DNA of 64,000 nt from Mesostigma viride (taxonomy: Eukaryota > Streptophyta > Mesostigmatophyceae > Mesostigmatales > Mesostigmataceae): the NCBI GenBank assembly GCA_009746045.1, contig RPFO01000082.1, forward strand, positions 2,318,506-2,382,505, given 5' to 3'. Each line of letters starts with the position of its first letter. Positions within the stretch are counted from its first letter, which is position 1. A model generated the notes under the pieces. The model was not told where the DNA came from. It saw nothing but the letters and a program-made list of their open reading frames with translations, and made no database searches. Below are positions 40,183-51,725 of this stretch, piece after piece. The position numbers and the translations under genes were made by a program.

Positions 40183-41294
40183 AATGGCGTCCAATAGAGG
40201 GGATTTTATTCTTAGTGGATTGTTGGACGAGGAGAAGGCGAGGTTGCTGGCGGAGAATGCGAAAGAGCAGAGGGAAGCAGCGGAAGCCGTGCGTGGAAGA
40301 TGAGGTAACGGGATGGAGTGTGGGCCCTGGCTTCTGGTTATGAAATGATGGCGGTTGCAGGCCAGCCGTGCTCGCTGGTAATGGGTGCGTGGTGTTGAAA
40401 TCCAAGTTCTGCGCGTATTCTGTTTTTTGGTCAATGATTGAAGGGATGTCGCCTTGTTTTATTTTTGTGCATCTGCGTCCCGTCGTGACTGCCTCGTCAT
40501 GGACGCCCAGGGGTAGAAGTTCGAACGAGGGAATGATTTTTCAAACGCCTGGATATGTTATGATAGTACGAATAAATGGTAATGGGTAGAGGCGGCCAAA
40601 ATTTTGTTGGAAGTGTGCCAACGCCGCACATACGACTTGAACAACCCTAGGTATCTTAGGAAAAGGAAACACGGATACGTCGGAGTGGAGGAAGAGGAAG
40701 ACGATGACGATGGTGAAGACGGAGAGGTTTACAATGGAGGCCTTGAGAATGGGGAGACATTGAATCAGGAGAGCAGGGTAGCGGTGAGTGGCCCGTCATG
40801 AATTACATTGTGGTTGCAGTTGTTAGCGAGGCGTGTTGATTGCTTCTTGCCGCGGGTAATCGCTAGCGCGCATAACCTTCTTTTTTCAACAGGTGTTCTG
40901 GTGCATTGACTGCCGCAAAGCAATTAATGGGACTGATTATGTGCCTATCATGCCGTTTGGGAATCATACATTGCCAACATTTCGTGTTTAGAAGGCGCGC
41001 CTTCAGAAGCATATTCAGCACCGCACGAGCCAGGTGCTGAAGGCGTGCTTGGAGAGGAAGGGGTATAAAGTGCGCATGACCGCATCGAAGAAGAAGAAGC
41101 AGCAGGAATCGGGCAAGACCATGATAACCGAGCCAGGATTGGCTTTCGTGCATGCAGTACATGGTGCGGCGCAGGCAGTGAATGCTGCATCGATTGCAGC
41201 GGTGCAGCCTGTGGCCATGGCGGTGCAGGGCGCGGGTCCTGAAGTGTGGGCGTTGGCGAAGCAGATTCACGATGCTGTCATGGCCACGTTGTGA
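40183..41294 (+). pseudogene. gene-like region in the CACTA element
   Basis: Several protein-like pieces on the same strand. From an ATG at 40183, MASNRGDFILSGLLDEEKAR ... EQREAAEAVRG is followed by a GAG|GTAACG donor-like site. An acidic stretch (EEEEDDDDGEDGE) lies near 40690-40740. A frame after TTTTTCAACAG (about 40893) reads VFWCIDCRKAINGTDYVPIM, then a TAG at about 40989, then KARLQKHIQHRTSQVLKACL, a KKKKQQ patch and an Ala/Val-rich end to the stop at 41294. It looks like a spliced gene captured or encoded by the element. The in-frame TAG and unresolved introns leave its state open. No family is recognised. Confidence 0.4.
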
Positions 41295-41379
41295 AGCCAA
41301 GGAATGGGTGTTGGTTCCAGTCAGGTGCCTCGCCCGGAGGAAGCTTTTCTGCTGTAAGCAGAGGTGCGGCATCAAGCAT

Positions 41380-41460
41380 TTGCAATCGCCATGAGAGCAG
41401 TGGAGATGTCAGCGGCATGAAGCATTTGCAATCGCCATGAGAGCAGTGGAGATGTCTGCG
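41380..41460 (+). repeat. short tandem duplication
   Basis: The 41-bp unit 'agcatttgcaatcgcc' plus 'atgagagcagtggagatgtc' plus 'gcggcatga' occurs twice (about 41374 and 41418). Confidence 0.75.
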
Positions 41461-42259
41461 GCATTGGGAGATCTGCAGACAATTGCAGGAGGACATTGTG
41501 CGGTACGCTTGTAGGGTGTATGCTGTGTTGTTCCGCTCGCTAATGGACATGTGCCCCTGTAACCTCTTCCAGGCTAGTATCTGCTATCCACCTCTTCAGG
41601 CTTGAAAAGTAAATTGCTGTACGGTTCACAATTGGCATGGCTTGACATGCACGCGTCCTTGACTGTGGTCTGCATGGGTTTGGGGTTTAGCGGTTTACAT
41701 CAGACTCTGCTGTGTGTCTGCTTAATCAGCCGACGTGTCACATGGGGACAGCAACGGCGCTGGGATGCAGCCCGGTGTGAATGCGAGTAAGGTACGCGCT
41801 GTCATGCATGGCGGATGGGGCGTGGAAGCCACGACCCACGTTTTTGTGTGTGCACGGGGGGCTAGGGGGCAAGTCGTTGTGTTGCTGCCATCCATATGGC
41901 CATGGATATGCGGGAAGCTTTCCCTGTACCCATACTTAATGATGCATGGACTGGTTGTGACAGCCAAGGGTTTAGCTGTCGTGGGTTTGCTGAGTGATCA
42001 TGGCAGTCTGCTAGGCTGGTGCTAGAACAGCAATAGCGCGGTTACTGCTATGTCTTGCCCGTGCTAACTGATGCTGCAGCCATGCGTGGAGCGCGAATCG
42101 TCCCGAGAGGAGAAGGAGGAGGCGGGGCCGGTGCACCCATGGGCAGGGCCGGAGAAGAAGGACGCGGAGCACCCAGTGTGGGAGAAGGAGAAGGCGGGGA
42201 AGCACTGAAGCTCCACCCCATGTCAGGCCTCTAGTATAGGTGCCAGTTAACTAAACCCA

Positions 42260-42363
42260 TGCACGTGCAGGTTGTAGCTCAGAATGTATTTAAAATCATA
42301 TGCCCCTTTTCAGGTATATGTGTAACAGTGACTCCCAACGGATATATGTTCCTAATTTTTTAA
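42260..42363 (+). repeat. family A tail fragment inside CACTA
   Basis: 'ggttgtagctcagaatgta', 'tatgcccctt', 'actcccaacgga' stem-loop, 'atgttcctaatttttt'. A solo tail. Confidence 0.65.
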
Positions 42364-42847
42364 ATTCTTACTGAATAATTGTTGTCTTTATGAACCCATG
42401 AAGAGCAAAGCCCGGTGGGGAGTACATGTAACGCATTACCACGAGAAGGGGTCCCCACACCGCATTTCTTCGCTCTCTGTTCCTATGCAGAACAAGAAGA
42501 GGTGGAAGACCAATGTCCCGGCTCACACGCCAGCCCATGTGGGTAAGCCCCCTCCCCCAAAGCGGAAGGGGCGCTTTGGGGAGAAGTGTAGTGAGGATTT
42601 TGTAGACTAGATAGCACTAACTTACTTACACCAGACCTGGCAATAAACAAGCATTGATGGGATGGACCCAGCGATACATAATGGGCGTGCATGCGTAAAA
42701 AATATACACTATGCATGGCCCAATGGGCATGCATTCAAATAATTACAAATGAAGGCCGCCATGAGAGCACTGAAGCTAAACCAGACCGGGCCACAATTAA
42801 CCCTCCAGCACCAAAGTTCCACTGCATCATGTAAGACAAGCCTGACA

Positions 42848-43688
42848 TCCATCCATCCATCCATCCATCCATCCATCCATCCATCCATCCATCCATCCAT
42901 CCATCCATCCATCCATCCATCCATCCATCCATCCATCCATCCATCCATCCATCCATCCATCCATCCATCCATCCATCCATCCATCCATCCATCCATCCAT
43001 CCATCCATCCATCCATCCATCCATCCATCCATCCATCCATCCATCCATCCATCCATCCATCCATCCATCCATCCATCCATCCATCCATCCATCCATCCAT
43101 CCATCCATCCATCCATCCATCCATCCATCCATCCATCCATCCATCCATCCATCCATCCATCCATCCATCCATCCATCCATCCATCCATCCATCCATCCAT
43201 CCATCCATCCATCCATCCATCCATCCATCCATCCATCCATCCATCCATCCATCCATCCATCCATCCATCCATCCATCCATCCATCCATCCATCCATCCAT
43301 CCATCCATCCATCCATCCATCCATCCATCCATCCATCCATCCATCCATCCATCCATCCATCCATCCATCCATCCATCCATCCATCCATCCATCCATCCAT
43401 CCATCCATCCATCCATCCATCCATCCATCCATCCATCCATCCATCCATCCATCCATCCATCCATCCATCCATCCATCCATCCATCCATCCATCCATCCAT
43501 CCATCCATCCATCCATCCATCCATCCATCCATCCATCCATCCATCCATCCATCCATCCATCCATCCATCCATCCATCCATCCATCCATCCATCCATCCAT
43601 CCATCCATCCATCCATCCATCCATCCATCCATCCATCCATCCATCCATCCATCCATCCATCCATCCATCCATCCATCCATCCATCCAT
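42848..43688. repeat. 840-bp (CATC)n array
   Basis: About 210 uninterrupted CATC units. Frames of up to 323 codons (IHPS or WMDG repeats) are artefacts. It directly abuts a family B copy, whose relatives at 19690-19725 carry a short version of the same (CATC)n. Confidence 0.98.
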
Positions 43689-43689
43689 T

Positions 43690-43985
43690 GATCGGGGTAT
43701 AGTCCTAGTACAGCCATGCTACGTCCTGGCTATGATGAGATTACTTGCCCACGCTCCTAGTGTTATGCCATGCTCACATGGGTCTTATTGCACCCACAGA
43801 TTGCCGGATCGTTGGCGTGTCCCTTTAGCTAGCGTTCCCGAATGCAGCTGTGGCATGCCTTAGGCATGAAGGAGACTGGGGGTCTCTGCCCTTTCTCCTG
43901 TTGTCCACACACAGGGATTAAAAGCACTTCGGTGCTCCGTGACTCCCCAACAGGAGCACGTGTTTAATTAATTAATTAAATTAAT
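43690..43985 (+). repeat. family B copy with full 3' end
   Basis: 'gccatgctacgtcctggcta', 'tgcccacgctcc', 'gtcttattgcacccacag', 'ttgccggatcgt', 'ctgtggcatgcc', 'ggggtctctgccctttctcc', 'ggattaaaagcacttcggtg', 'ctcc.tgactccccaacagga' and 'gcac', then (TTAA)n. Confidence 0.8.
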
Positions 43986-44075
43986 TAATTAATCGGGGTT
44001 AGCTAATGCTCCTTGACTCCCTAATGGGGGCATGAGTTTAATAAATGAATTAAGTAGTTAGTTAATTAATCAGGT
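43986..44075 (+). repeat. related terminal stem-loop
   Basis: 'atcggggttagctaatgctc', 'cttgactccctaatggggg' and 'catgag' with a TTAAT-type tail. The same type as the 3' end of the 188-bp element at 19598. Confidence 0.65.
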
Positions 44076-45125
44076 TGATTCAGATGAGGTCTGTGCTGGT
44101 TCCTTGTGGACTGGCCAGCCAGGGAGATATCTTCTTACATGGTCAGGCCCTTGCCGACCATGTAAGAACCTGTTAGGCGACGCAGTGGCCAACATTGGAC
44201 ATACCGCCATATGTTTGTCTCCGCGGTATGATTTTAGCTGACATGCAGAGCACAGACACTGTTGGCGTCATCCGCTCAACCCCTCTTATTCAGACATGGG
44301 ACCTCGGATGTGTAGGATTAGTAGCGTTGCCCAGGCGGACATTGTCAAAGACTACGACCCCCCAGTTGTGGGTCCTAGGAAATTTAACAAGCATGATTGT
44401 CTCCTTGTTGATAGGCATTAATTAATCCTTGATGATAGGCATTGCTTGCGTGCAAGATTAGCTCGAGGCCCATATTTTAGACTACTAGCTGAGCTGTGGA
44501 CATACATGTTGTTATTGACGTCTTGACGGATATTGACGTCTTGGGGTGACTTCCACTATATCTTCTTTGGGGAATTCAGAGATCCCGGTCCCCCAACATG
44601 GACATGAGACTAATTAAAATCAATTAATCAATGTCATGAATAGAGCGCGTTCATGACGTTCAGTCATGAACAGAGTCCTAACCTTAAACACATAAGAAAA
44701 CAATTATGGCGGGCCATGTGACCAATGTAAGAAGCTTAGCCCCCAAACATATTGTTGTCTCACGTAATGAATCACTTGCTGATCAACAAATCGATGATTA
44801 TCTCATAGGCACAATGTACCTCTGACCATCATTGCTGGCCCATGCATGCATGCACCAATGGCAGCCTACATGACACATACATCGCTTATTTGCCATGTAA
44901 AAAATGCGACAAAGTGTCCATATAGGTACTCATAGATTAGCACAAATTCCTTAGCACGATGTGGACAACTTTACTTAACGGTGAAAGCCTGTCTCGCCCT
45001 TATTGCCTTGAGGGTTCCCGGCGATAGGTCCTGTCTGTTGGTCGACATTTTTCTTTTGCAGCTGGCCATCGTCGGTAGGTATGAATGATCTCGATGCTAG
45101 CAATTACGATGATGATACCCGAGGT
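44076..45125. other. no feature recognised
   Basis: Within the CACTA element. Short repeats such as 'gaccatgtaagaa' inverted at about 44137-44168 (ttacatggtc...gaccatgtaa). No convincing coding sequence. Confidence 0.4.
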
Positions 45126-45129
45126 AGTC

Positions 45130-45880
45130 TATACCTAGGATCGAGAGCTTCTTCTTGTATGGCAATGCCGGCAGTTAACTATTACTCCGAATAAAGAGTT
45201 AAGAGGTTGGCCCTCGGCAGTCGGCATGGCGATCACGGAGCGATGACGGGGCGATGACGGGGCGATGACGGGGCGTTGACGCGCGTGATGAATAGGATCT
45301 GTTTGACAGGCGGCGGCTATTGGTAATATAGATTGTTGATTAAGAGAAGAGTTTAGATGTTGGCCCGTGGGCGATGACGGTGACGGCGTCACCGTCATCG
45401 CCCTCGACGGGCGTCATGAATACGACCTTTTTGATATGCGGCGGCTATTGGTAATATAGGTCGTTGACTACTACTCCGAATACAAATGTAAAGAGGTTGG
45501 CCCTCGGCTGGCTCGGCATGGCGATCACGGGGCGATGACGGGGCGATGACGGGGCGTTGACGCGCGTGATGAATAGGATCTGTTTGATAGGCGGCGGCTA
45601 TTGGTAATATAGATTGTTGATTAAGAGAAGAGTTTAGATGTTGGCCCGTCGAGGGCGATGACGGTGACGGTCGTCACCGTCATCGCCCTCGACGGGCGTG
45701 ATGATAAGCCCATGTTTGATATGCGGCAGCTATTGGTAGTATAGGTCGTTGACTATCACTCCGAATAAAGAGTTAACAGGTTAAGGCCCTCGGCCGGGCG
45801 ATGACGGGGCGATGACGGGGCGTTGACGCTCGCGATGAATAGGACCTGTTTGATAGGCGGCGGCTATTGCTAATATATAG
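45130..45880. repeat. tandem repeat of about 288 bp, 2.6 units
   Basis: The landmark 'aggttggccctcggc' recurs at about 45200, 45490 and, altered, 45777. Each unit has 'ggcgatgacggggcgatgac', 'gcgatgaataggatctg' and 'ggcggcggctattggtaat'. Each also has a GC-rich inverted repeat. The second is perfect, with 26-bp arms at 45644-45669 and 45672-45697 separated by two bases. Confidence 0.88.
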
Positions 45881-45887
45881 GTCGGAT

Positions 45888-46345
45888 ATTTGTGTACCAC
45901 CCCCCTCCTTCCCGCGGCAGGTACGCAGCGACCCGCTGTTGCATGTCCTGGCTGCAATTGTGTATCACTTGTACGGTATTTGTGTATCACTTGTAGCGTA
46001 TTTGTGTATCACTTGTCCTCCTTCCCACGGCAGGTACGCAGCGACCCGCTGTTGTCCTGGCTGCAATTGTGTATCACTTGTACGGTATTTGTGTATCACT
46101 TGTAGCGTATTTGTGTATCACTTGTCCTCCTTCCCACGGCAGGTACGCAGCGACCCGCTGTTGTCCTGCCTGCAATTGTGTATCACTTGTACGGTATTTG
46201 TGTATCACTTGTAGCGTATTTGTGTATCACTTGTCCTCCTTCCCACGGCAGGTACGCAGCGACCCGCTGTTATACTGGCGGTATTTGTGTATCACTTGTA
46301 GCGTATTTGTGTATCACTTGTACGGTATTTGTGTACCACCACCCT
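45888..46345. repeat. tandem repeat of about 109 bp, four units
   Basis: The landmark 'ggcaggtacgcagcgacccg' recurs at about 45915, 46029, 46138 and 46247. Between units the 27-bp sub-motif 'gtatttgtgtatcacttgta' repeats. Long plus frames here (CITCTVFVYHL repeats) are by-products. Confidence 0.9.
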
Positions 46346-47342
46346 CCATGGCCCATGCAGCCCGGCCCGGCATCGTGCCGTCGCCGACCCGACAACGTTT
46401 TCTCGAACAACACGAATTTGAATTTTAGGGACTGGAGCGGCTGGCACGCTAGCGGCACGACCAACGGAACAGAGAACCGAGAAACTGTGGCCGCCAGGAG
46501 GATAAAGGTTTCAAGGCGCATGCGTTTGAGGCTAGCCAGAACCGAATGCGAGGTTTTACTTTATCAAACCGATGTATATCAATGTGGCCAGAATTCTTTT
46601 CCAGTTGCGGGGTCGTGTGTCGCCAATTTGTTGTTGGGCCGGGCACTTTAATCGTGATTGCAAGAAGTCAGTTCACGACGCCGTTAGCGTGGCATTTATG
46701 TACAGCAATTCATCGTTCGGCTTCTTTATCCTATCGGCAACTCCTCACGACGTGTGAGCGTGAGTCGGTTGTCGTGTGAATGGACACTTTCTGGGAAAGT
46801 AAGTCACTAGAGTGCCAATTTCACCGATCGCAAAACATTTACCCAGTTTGGGCAGATAGACCTGGCTAAATACGAGGGCGAGCGGAAGTAATTGTTGATG
46901 CATAGCCATCTGCTTCCTGCGCTTTGTAATTGTAATGAGTTGTTCGCAAATTGGCGTCTCTAGCGGTTACTCCTCTGTGCACAGCTGGCGACCAAGAAGA
47001 CTTCATTGGCAGCCGGACTGCGGATGCGCGTCGTTGGAATATTAGCAACGTTAACATGTTTGCTGCGTTTTTTGTGAAGCTTGTCTAGCCGACTGCATTT
47101 GGGAGACTTGGCAAGGTTGCCTCCAATCGTTGAAGTCACAACCTGGGTGTCAATTCACGTTTACTAGCCACGGTCATAGTAACATTCTAATGGCATTTGT
47201 CCCAGTTTCAACATGGGTTTTCACTCTGATCTGATGGAGTGAAGGGCCTAGCTCCGTGGTTTTGTGTCATTGTAGCAGTTTAGTCGCCTGCTAACGTAGT
47301 GAATCTTCCATCCCACCTCTCCCACCCCCACCCGCACTTCTC

Positions 47343-47463
<121 letters not shown>

Positions 47464-47617
47464 TCCCACCCCCGCTCTCTTGTCCCTCCCGCACCCCTCC
47501 TCTCTCTTTCCCTTTTCCTTGGCTGTTGAGAAGGACTGGGGTGAAAACTCCAGACCGTTGGTGGCTGCCTTCAAGCAGGAAGTTTCAAGGATCAACAAGT
47601 TTTTGTGAGCTGTCTGA

Positions 47618-49481
47618 TATGGTCACTGCTGCGACAAAGGTGAGTTATCTTGTTTTTCATGTAATTTTTTTGCTGTAGCTAGGTAAGCCGGCCATTTTGT
47701 ACTCCCCTTTCTTTTGCTCTCACGATTTATTCTTGTTGTGGTTTATATGGTCCCGTTAAGTGGCATGCATTATCATTATCCACATTAGTGTGAGAAACCA
47801 TCCGCAGTGTTGTAGCTTGCATCTATAACAACAGTTTTTGCTGCCGCCGCCACTGCTATTACCAACATTAAGTCATTCTTGCTTTCTAAGCACTCTTTTT
47901 CCTCTTAGGCTGTTGGTTGGGATACCAGCCACCCTTGCACGCATAAATTCAAGCACCGGGTGCATGTGAAAACACAACCAAGGCAAGAATGTCCCCCTCT
48001 CGCAATATCCCACCCACGCAACGCACCCAATGCAGCAAGAATGGGACCACCTTGTTGCCATGAGCTCTAGCACCGTTGCCACCCCTAGCTTTCTACTGTT
48101 CCCGTCCATCCTTATTTACACTGGCTGCTTTGCTTGCATTTCTGGCTCAGTGCCAGTTTGCACTTGCTAGCTTGCTAAGACAATAATGCAGCTTGCAAAC
48201 GGCAAGGGCAAGCACCCGGGTAAGAGCAAAGGCAACCGCACGAGCAAAGGAAAGGGAAACTGGAAGAGCAAGCACAAGGCCAAGGAAAGGACAAAGGCAC
48301 TTGTGCTTGCCAAAAGGGCAGGCTCAAGGGAAATGACAAGGGCAAGGGCAGGGGCAGGCACAAGGGAAGCGGATAAGGGCAAGGGCAGGCGCAAGGGAAA
48401 GAGATTAGGACAAGTCAAGCACGAGGGAACGGACAAGGGCAAGGGCAGGCACAAGGGAAAAGATGAAGACAAGGGCAGGCACTAGGGAAAGGATGAGGGC
48501 AACGGCAAACACTGGGGATCAAAGGATAGGGGCAAGGGCAGATGCTAGGGTAACAGTTAGGGCAAAGGCAGGCACAAGAGAAGAATAAGGGGCCGTGAAG
48601 TATAAGTGGAAATGCGGGTGGCGACATGGGGTTCGATCGGGCCTGCTGATGCAAATGCAGATTTCAACTGCAGTGACAAACACAAGCGTAGACATAGGCA
48701 ACGACAAATTCCTTGCATGCGTGCCTTGCTCTTCACCGGCTGGCTCGTTTGCTAGTTGTCTAACAGTTTCTACCGATAAACATCACTTGCCATTGTAAGG
48801 TCTGCCTTGCTGCCGTGCTAGTGGGTAGCTGGGTGATCGTGCTTGTTCCTTGTCAAGGGAGGGATGCATGTGGAGTAGGTGGGTGGGTGTGCTTGTTCCT
48901 TGCCAAGGAAGGGATGCACAAAGGTTAGATAGGTGCACGTGCTTGTTTCTTGTCAAGGGAGGGACGCACAAAGGGTAGGTGGGGGCACATGGTTGTGCCT
49001 CGTCAAGGGCGGGATGCACGAAGGGTAGGTGGGGGCATGTGGTTGGTCCTTGTCTTTTCACCGCCCAAGCGATGGCGATGTAGCATGCATTATACATTTA
49101 TTCGTGCATTAAAAATCACTTTCCTTACAAGCGGCCTTAGCCGACTCCATCTGCCGTTGCCATTTCTCCGTATTGCATTGTCCGGACACGGTTTTTGTGT
49201 CGCAGGTCTTCCCCCGTAAAGGCACAAGCTGCCTGCGCGCGGAATTATGTGCAGACACCTCGGTTTCCAACACGACGGCTTCCCGCACATATCGAGCTCT
49301 GGATGTACAACATCTTCCCCCGGCGCACTTGCTCCCGGATGGAGCTTCTGTGCGGTGCCGACATCCCCGGAGCTGTCCTAAGCACCGCATGGAAACAGTA
49401 TTTCAAGCCACGAAGAGAAGCCACGAATTTGATATTGACTTGATATTGTCGTCAGAAGACTTGATATGCTATTTTCTGTGA
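47618..49481 (+). CDS. speculative two-exon gene in the CACTA element
   Basis: ATG at about 47618 (MVTAATK) runs into an AAG|GTGAGTT donor near 47639. A matching acceptor, TTTTTGTGTCGCAG, precedes 49206, from which a frame in the same phase (VFPRKGTSCLRAELCADTSV ... SSEDLICYFL) runs to a TGA at 49481. The intron would contain the minisatellites at 48190-49060. No family is recognised. Given the low-complexity intron it could equally be chance. Confidence 0.2.
48190..48600 (+). repeat. degenerate AAGGGCAAGGGCAGGCACAA repeat
   Basis: About 15 imperfect units of 24-30 bp. The plus frame 48186-48485 (99 codons from ATG, rich in KGKG and KGKGRRKGK) derives from it. A real K/G-rich peptide cannot be excluded, but the repeat explains the frame. 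Confidence 0.8.
48815..49065. repeat. 59-bp minisatellite, about 4 units
   Basis: 'gtgcttgttccttgtcaagg' and 'gagggatgcac..aaggtagg' recur near 48836, 48891, 48940 and 48992. Confidence 0.85.
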
Positions 49482-49767
49482 AGGCGTTGGATTTTTGTGC
49501 ATGACATGTAATCCTGCATTTAATAATGAAATTTTTTATGAAATAGGAACTCGTCTTGCATGAGCCTTGCTGCAAATGCCATTCATTTTTTTCCCCCGGG
49601 TAAATGGGTGTTAGGGGTTAGGTTGACCGAAATGATGTGAAATCAAAGTGAAATTCTGATAAGTGACATGCGTACTGCAATTCAGAACGACATAGCGACA
49701 TGATTGTAGTACCGGTAGTGTACGCGAGAAGCATACGACGTCGTAACCTACGGGACCGAGTACCGGG

Positions 49768-49955
49768 ATCGTAAATTACCAACTCGTAAATTACTACCTC
49801 GCAAATTACTACCTCGTACCTTACTACCTCGTAAATTACTACCTCGTACATTACTACCTCGTACATTACTACCTCGTACATTACTACCTCGTAAATTACT
49901 ACCTCGTAAATTACTACCTCGTAAATTACTACCTCGTAAATTACGACGTCGGATC
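49768..49955. repeat. right subterminal repeats of CACTA, 15-bp units
   Basis: About 12 near-identical units of ACCTCGTAAATTACT (some GTAC for GTAA) in direct array, starting 140 bases inside the right end. In CACTA elements such subterminal repeats bind the transposase. Not CRISPR: there are no spacers. Confidence 0.85.
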
Positions 49956-50093
49956 TTACCTCGGATCTAACTCGTAGCTTACGAGAAAGATCCGACCTCC
50001 TATGCAAACGGTAAGAGTAAAAGCGGAGTAAATTACCACCTCGTAATTTACGCCTCGGATGCTTTTTACCACCCTCGGACGAAAAGTATAGTG

Positions 50094-51211
50094 CATGGGG
50101 GCCTCAAACAGCCCAGCTACTATGCAGATGTTTGTGAATGCTATCTTTGGCCATCTGACAGGGAACTCTCTGCCTCAGATCGATCTCCCCTGATCTCAGG
50201 AATCCCAGGTTCAAAGACATTGCCCACCTGTGTGACCCTGCAAGACCCGTGTTCAGGACCTGCGTGGTGGCCTACATGGACGACATCTTGGTGCACTCAA
50301 AGACGTTCAAGGAGCATCTGGAGAACGTGGAGGAGGTCCTGAAGGTCATCCAGCACTACCACTTGTCTGTCAAGAGGTCTAAGGTGGAGTGGGGGCATGA
50401 AGTGGGGTTCCTAGGGTACAAGTTGAGTTCCTTGGGTATGACACCTGACAATGCTAAGATTGCTGCCATCCTTGAGTGGCCTGTGTTGCAGTCTGCACAT
50501 GATGTCAAGTCCTTCCTGGGCATGGTGGGGTGGTACAGGCGTTTTATCCCTGACATGGCTGCCATCTCCACCCCCTTGCTTGAGTTAGTCAAGAAGGATG
50601 TTCAGTTTGAGTGGACAGATAGGTGTCAGCAGGCCTTTGACCTGTTGAAGCAGAAGCTCACATCCACCCCTGTGCTAGTGGGTCCCAACCCAGATCTACC
50701 TTATCAGGTTAGGTCGGATGCCTCTCAAGGCGCCATAGGTGCTGTGCTGATGCAAGACCATGGCTATGGACCACAGCCAGTGGAGTACATGTCTAAAACC
50801 ATGAGCTCAGCTGAACGTAACTACCCTGTACATGAGCAGGAGTTGCTGGGTTTAGTGGTAGCATGTCACAAGTGGGAGCATCTGTTGAAGGGAGCTCAGT
50901 TTTCTGTGGCTAGCAGTGCTACAGATGGGCTAGGGCAAGAGTCTATCACCCTGATGACTGACCACAGGCCCTTGGTGCACGTGCTAGAACAGAGTAGGAT
51001 GAGTAAGAGGATGGCTGGGTGGATGGAGTACCTAGGGGGATTCTATCCTTTCTCTGTGCAGTATGTCCCAGGATCACAGAATGTGGTGCCAGACGCCCTC
51101 TCTAGAAGAAGGGATCTGATGGGATCATTTCACGAGGATCTGGATATTTGTGCTGCCATGGTTTCTGTAGTAGAGTGTGGTGCTGTCATGCACCAGGGCA
51201 CAGGCAGCTAA
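50094..51211 (+). pseudogene. pol: Ty3 pol: C-terminal RT and RNase H
   Basis: Resumes RT right after the CACTA element (GASNSPATMQMFVNAIFG, 50098-50151). One or two frame changes before 50249 separate this from a clean 320-codon frame that carries the catalytic YMDD (VVAYMDDILVHSKTF). The connection (SFLGMVGWYRRFIPDMAAIS) and RNase H (VRSDASQGAIGAVLMQ; NYPVHEQELLGLVVACHKW; LMTDHRPLVHVL; ALSRRRDL) follow. It ends at a TAA-type stop just before the mini-CACTA. Confidence 0.9.
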
Positions 51212-51247
51212 CCAGCAAACCTCCCAGCTGAGCCAACCCCCTGTAGA

Positions 51248-51725
51248 CACTACAATACGCTTCCGCGGACACCTTTTTCAGCGGGGAAAGTGCCCCCGGG
51301 CTTCCGGGGCAAATTCAGCAAGCGCTGCGGAACTTAGATACTAAAAATTCGTTTTTGGTTCGTACCGTACAGCCAATCATTTTGCGCCCGGATCAAATTG
51401 TGATCTGGGCACTGAACACGAAAATTTCAGCGGAACGTACGAAACACCAACGCAACTACAGAAAATTTTCAGTGACGAAACTGTAGTACCGTGTACCAAG
51501 CAAAATGTAGTAGGACTTCGCTAAATTCACGTTCGGAAATTTTCCCCGCAAGATTCCCCCGCAAGATTCCCCCGCACGATTCCCCCGCTAGGTTCAGGCT
51601 CCAGTCGATGCTCGCCAAATGGCGCAAAAAAAGAAACATATGTTAAAATCAACGGTGCGAATCCTCGTTACCGCTCGGGTAACATTCTCACTCATTTCGC
51701 GTCTCCTACGAACCGTATTGTAGTG
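51248..51725. mobile_element. 478-bp miniature CACTA element
   Basis: Ends CACTACAATACG and CGTATTGTAGTG, perfectly inverted over 12 bp. The interior has a four-fold 13-bp direct repeat (GATTCCCCCGCAA type, 51553-51593) and no coding capacity. It splits pol between RNase H and integrase. The flanking trinucleotides are AGA and AGG, so the target duplication is imperfect. Confidence 0.85.

Noticed and set aside
42709-43717. Open frames of about 300 codons (MDGW and IHPS repeats)
   Set aside because: They are the six readings of a perfect (CATC)n microsatellite.
45867-46651. Repetitive frames with CITCTVFVYHL units
   Set aside because: Explained by the 109-bp tandem repeat.
49768-49955. CRISPR-like array
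   Set aside because: The 15-bp units are contiguous without spacers and lie subterminally in a CACTA element.
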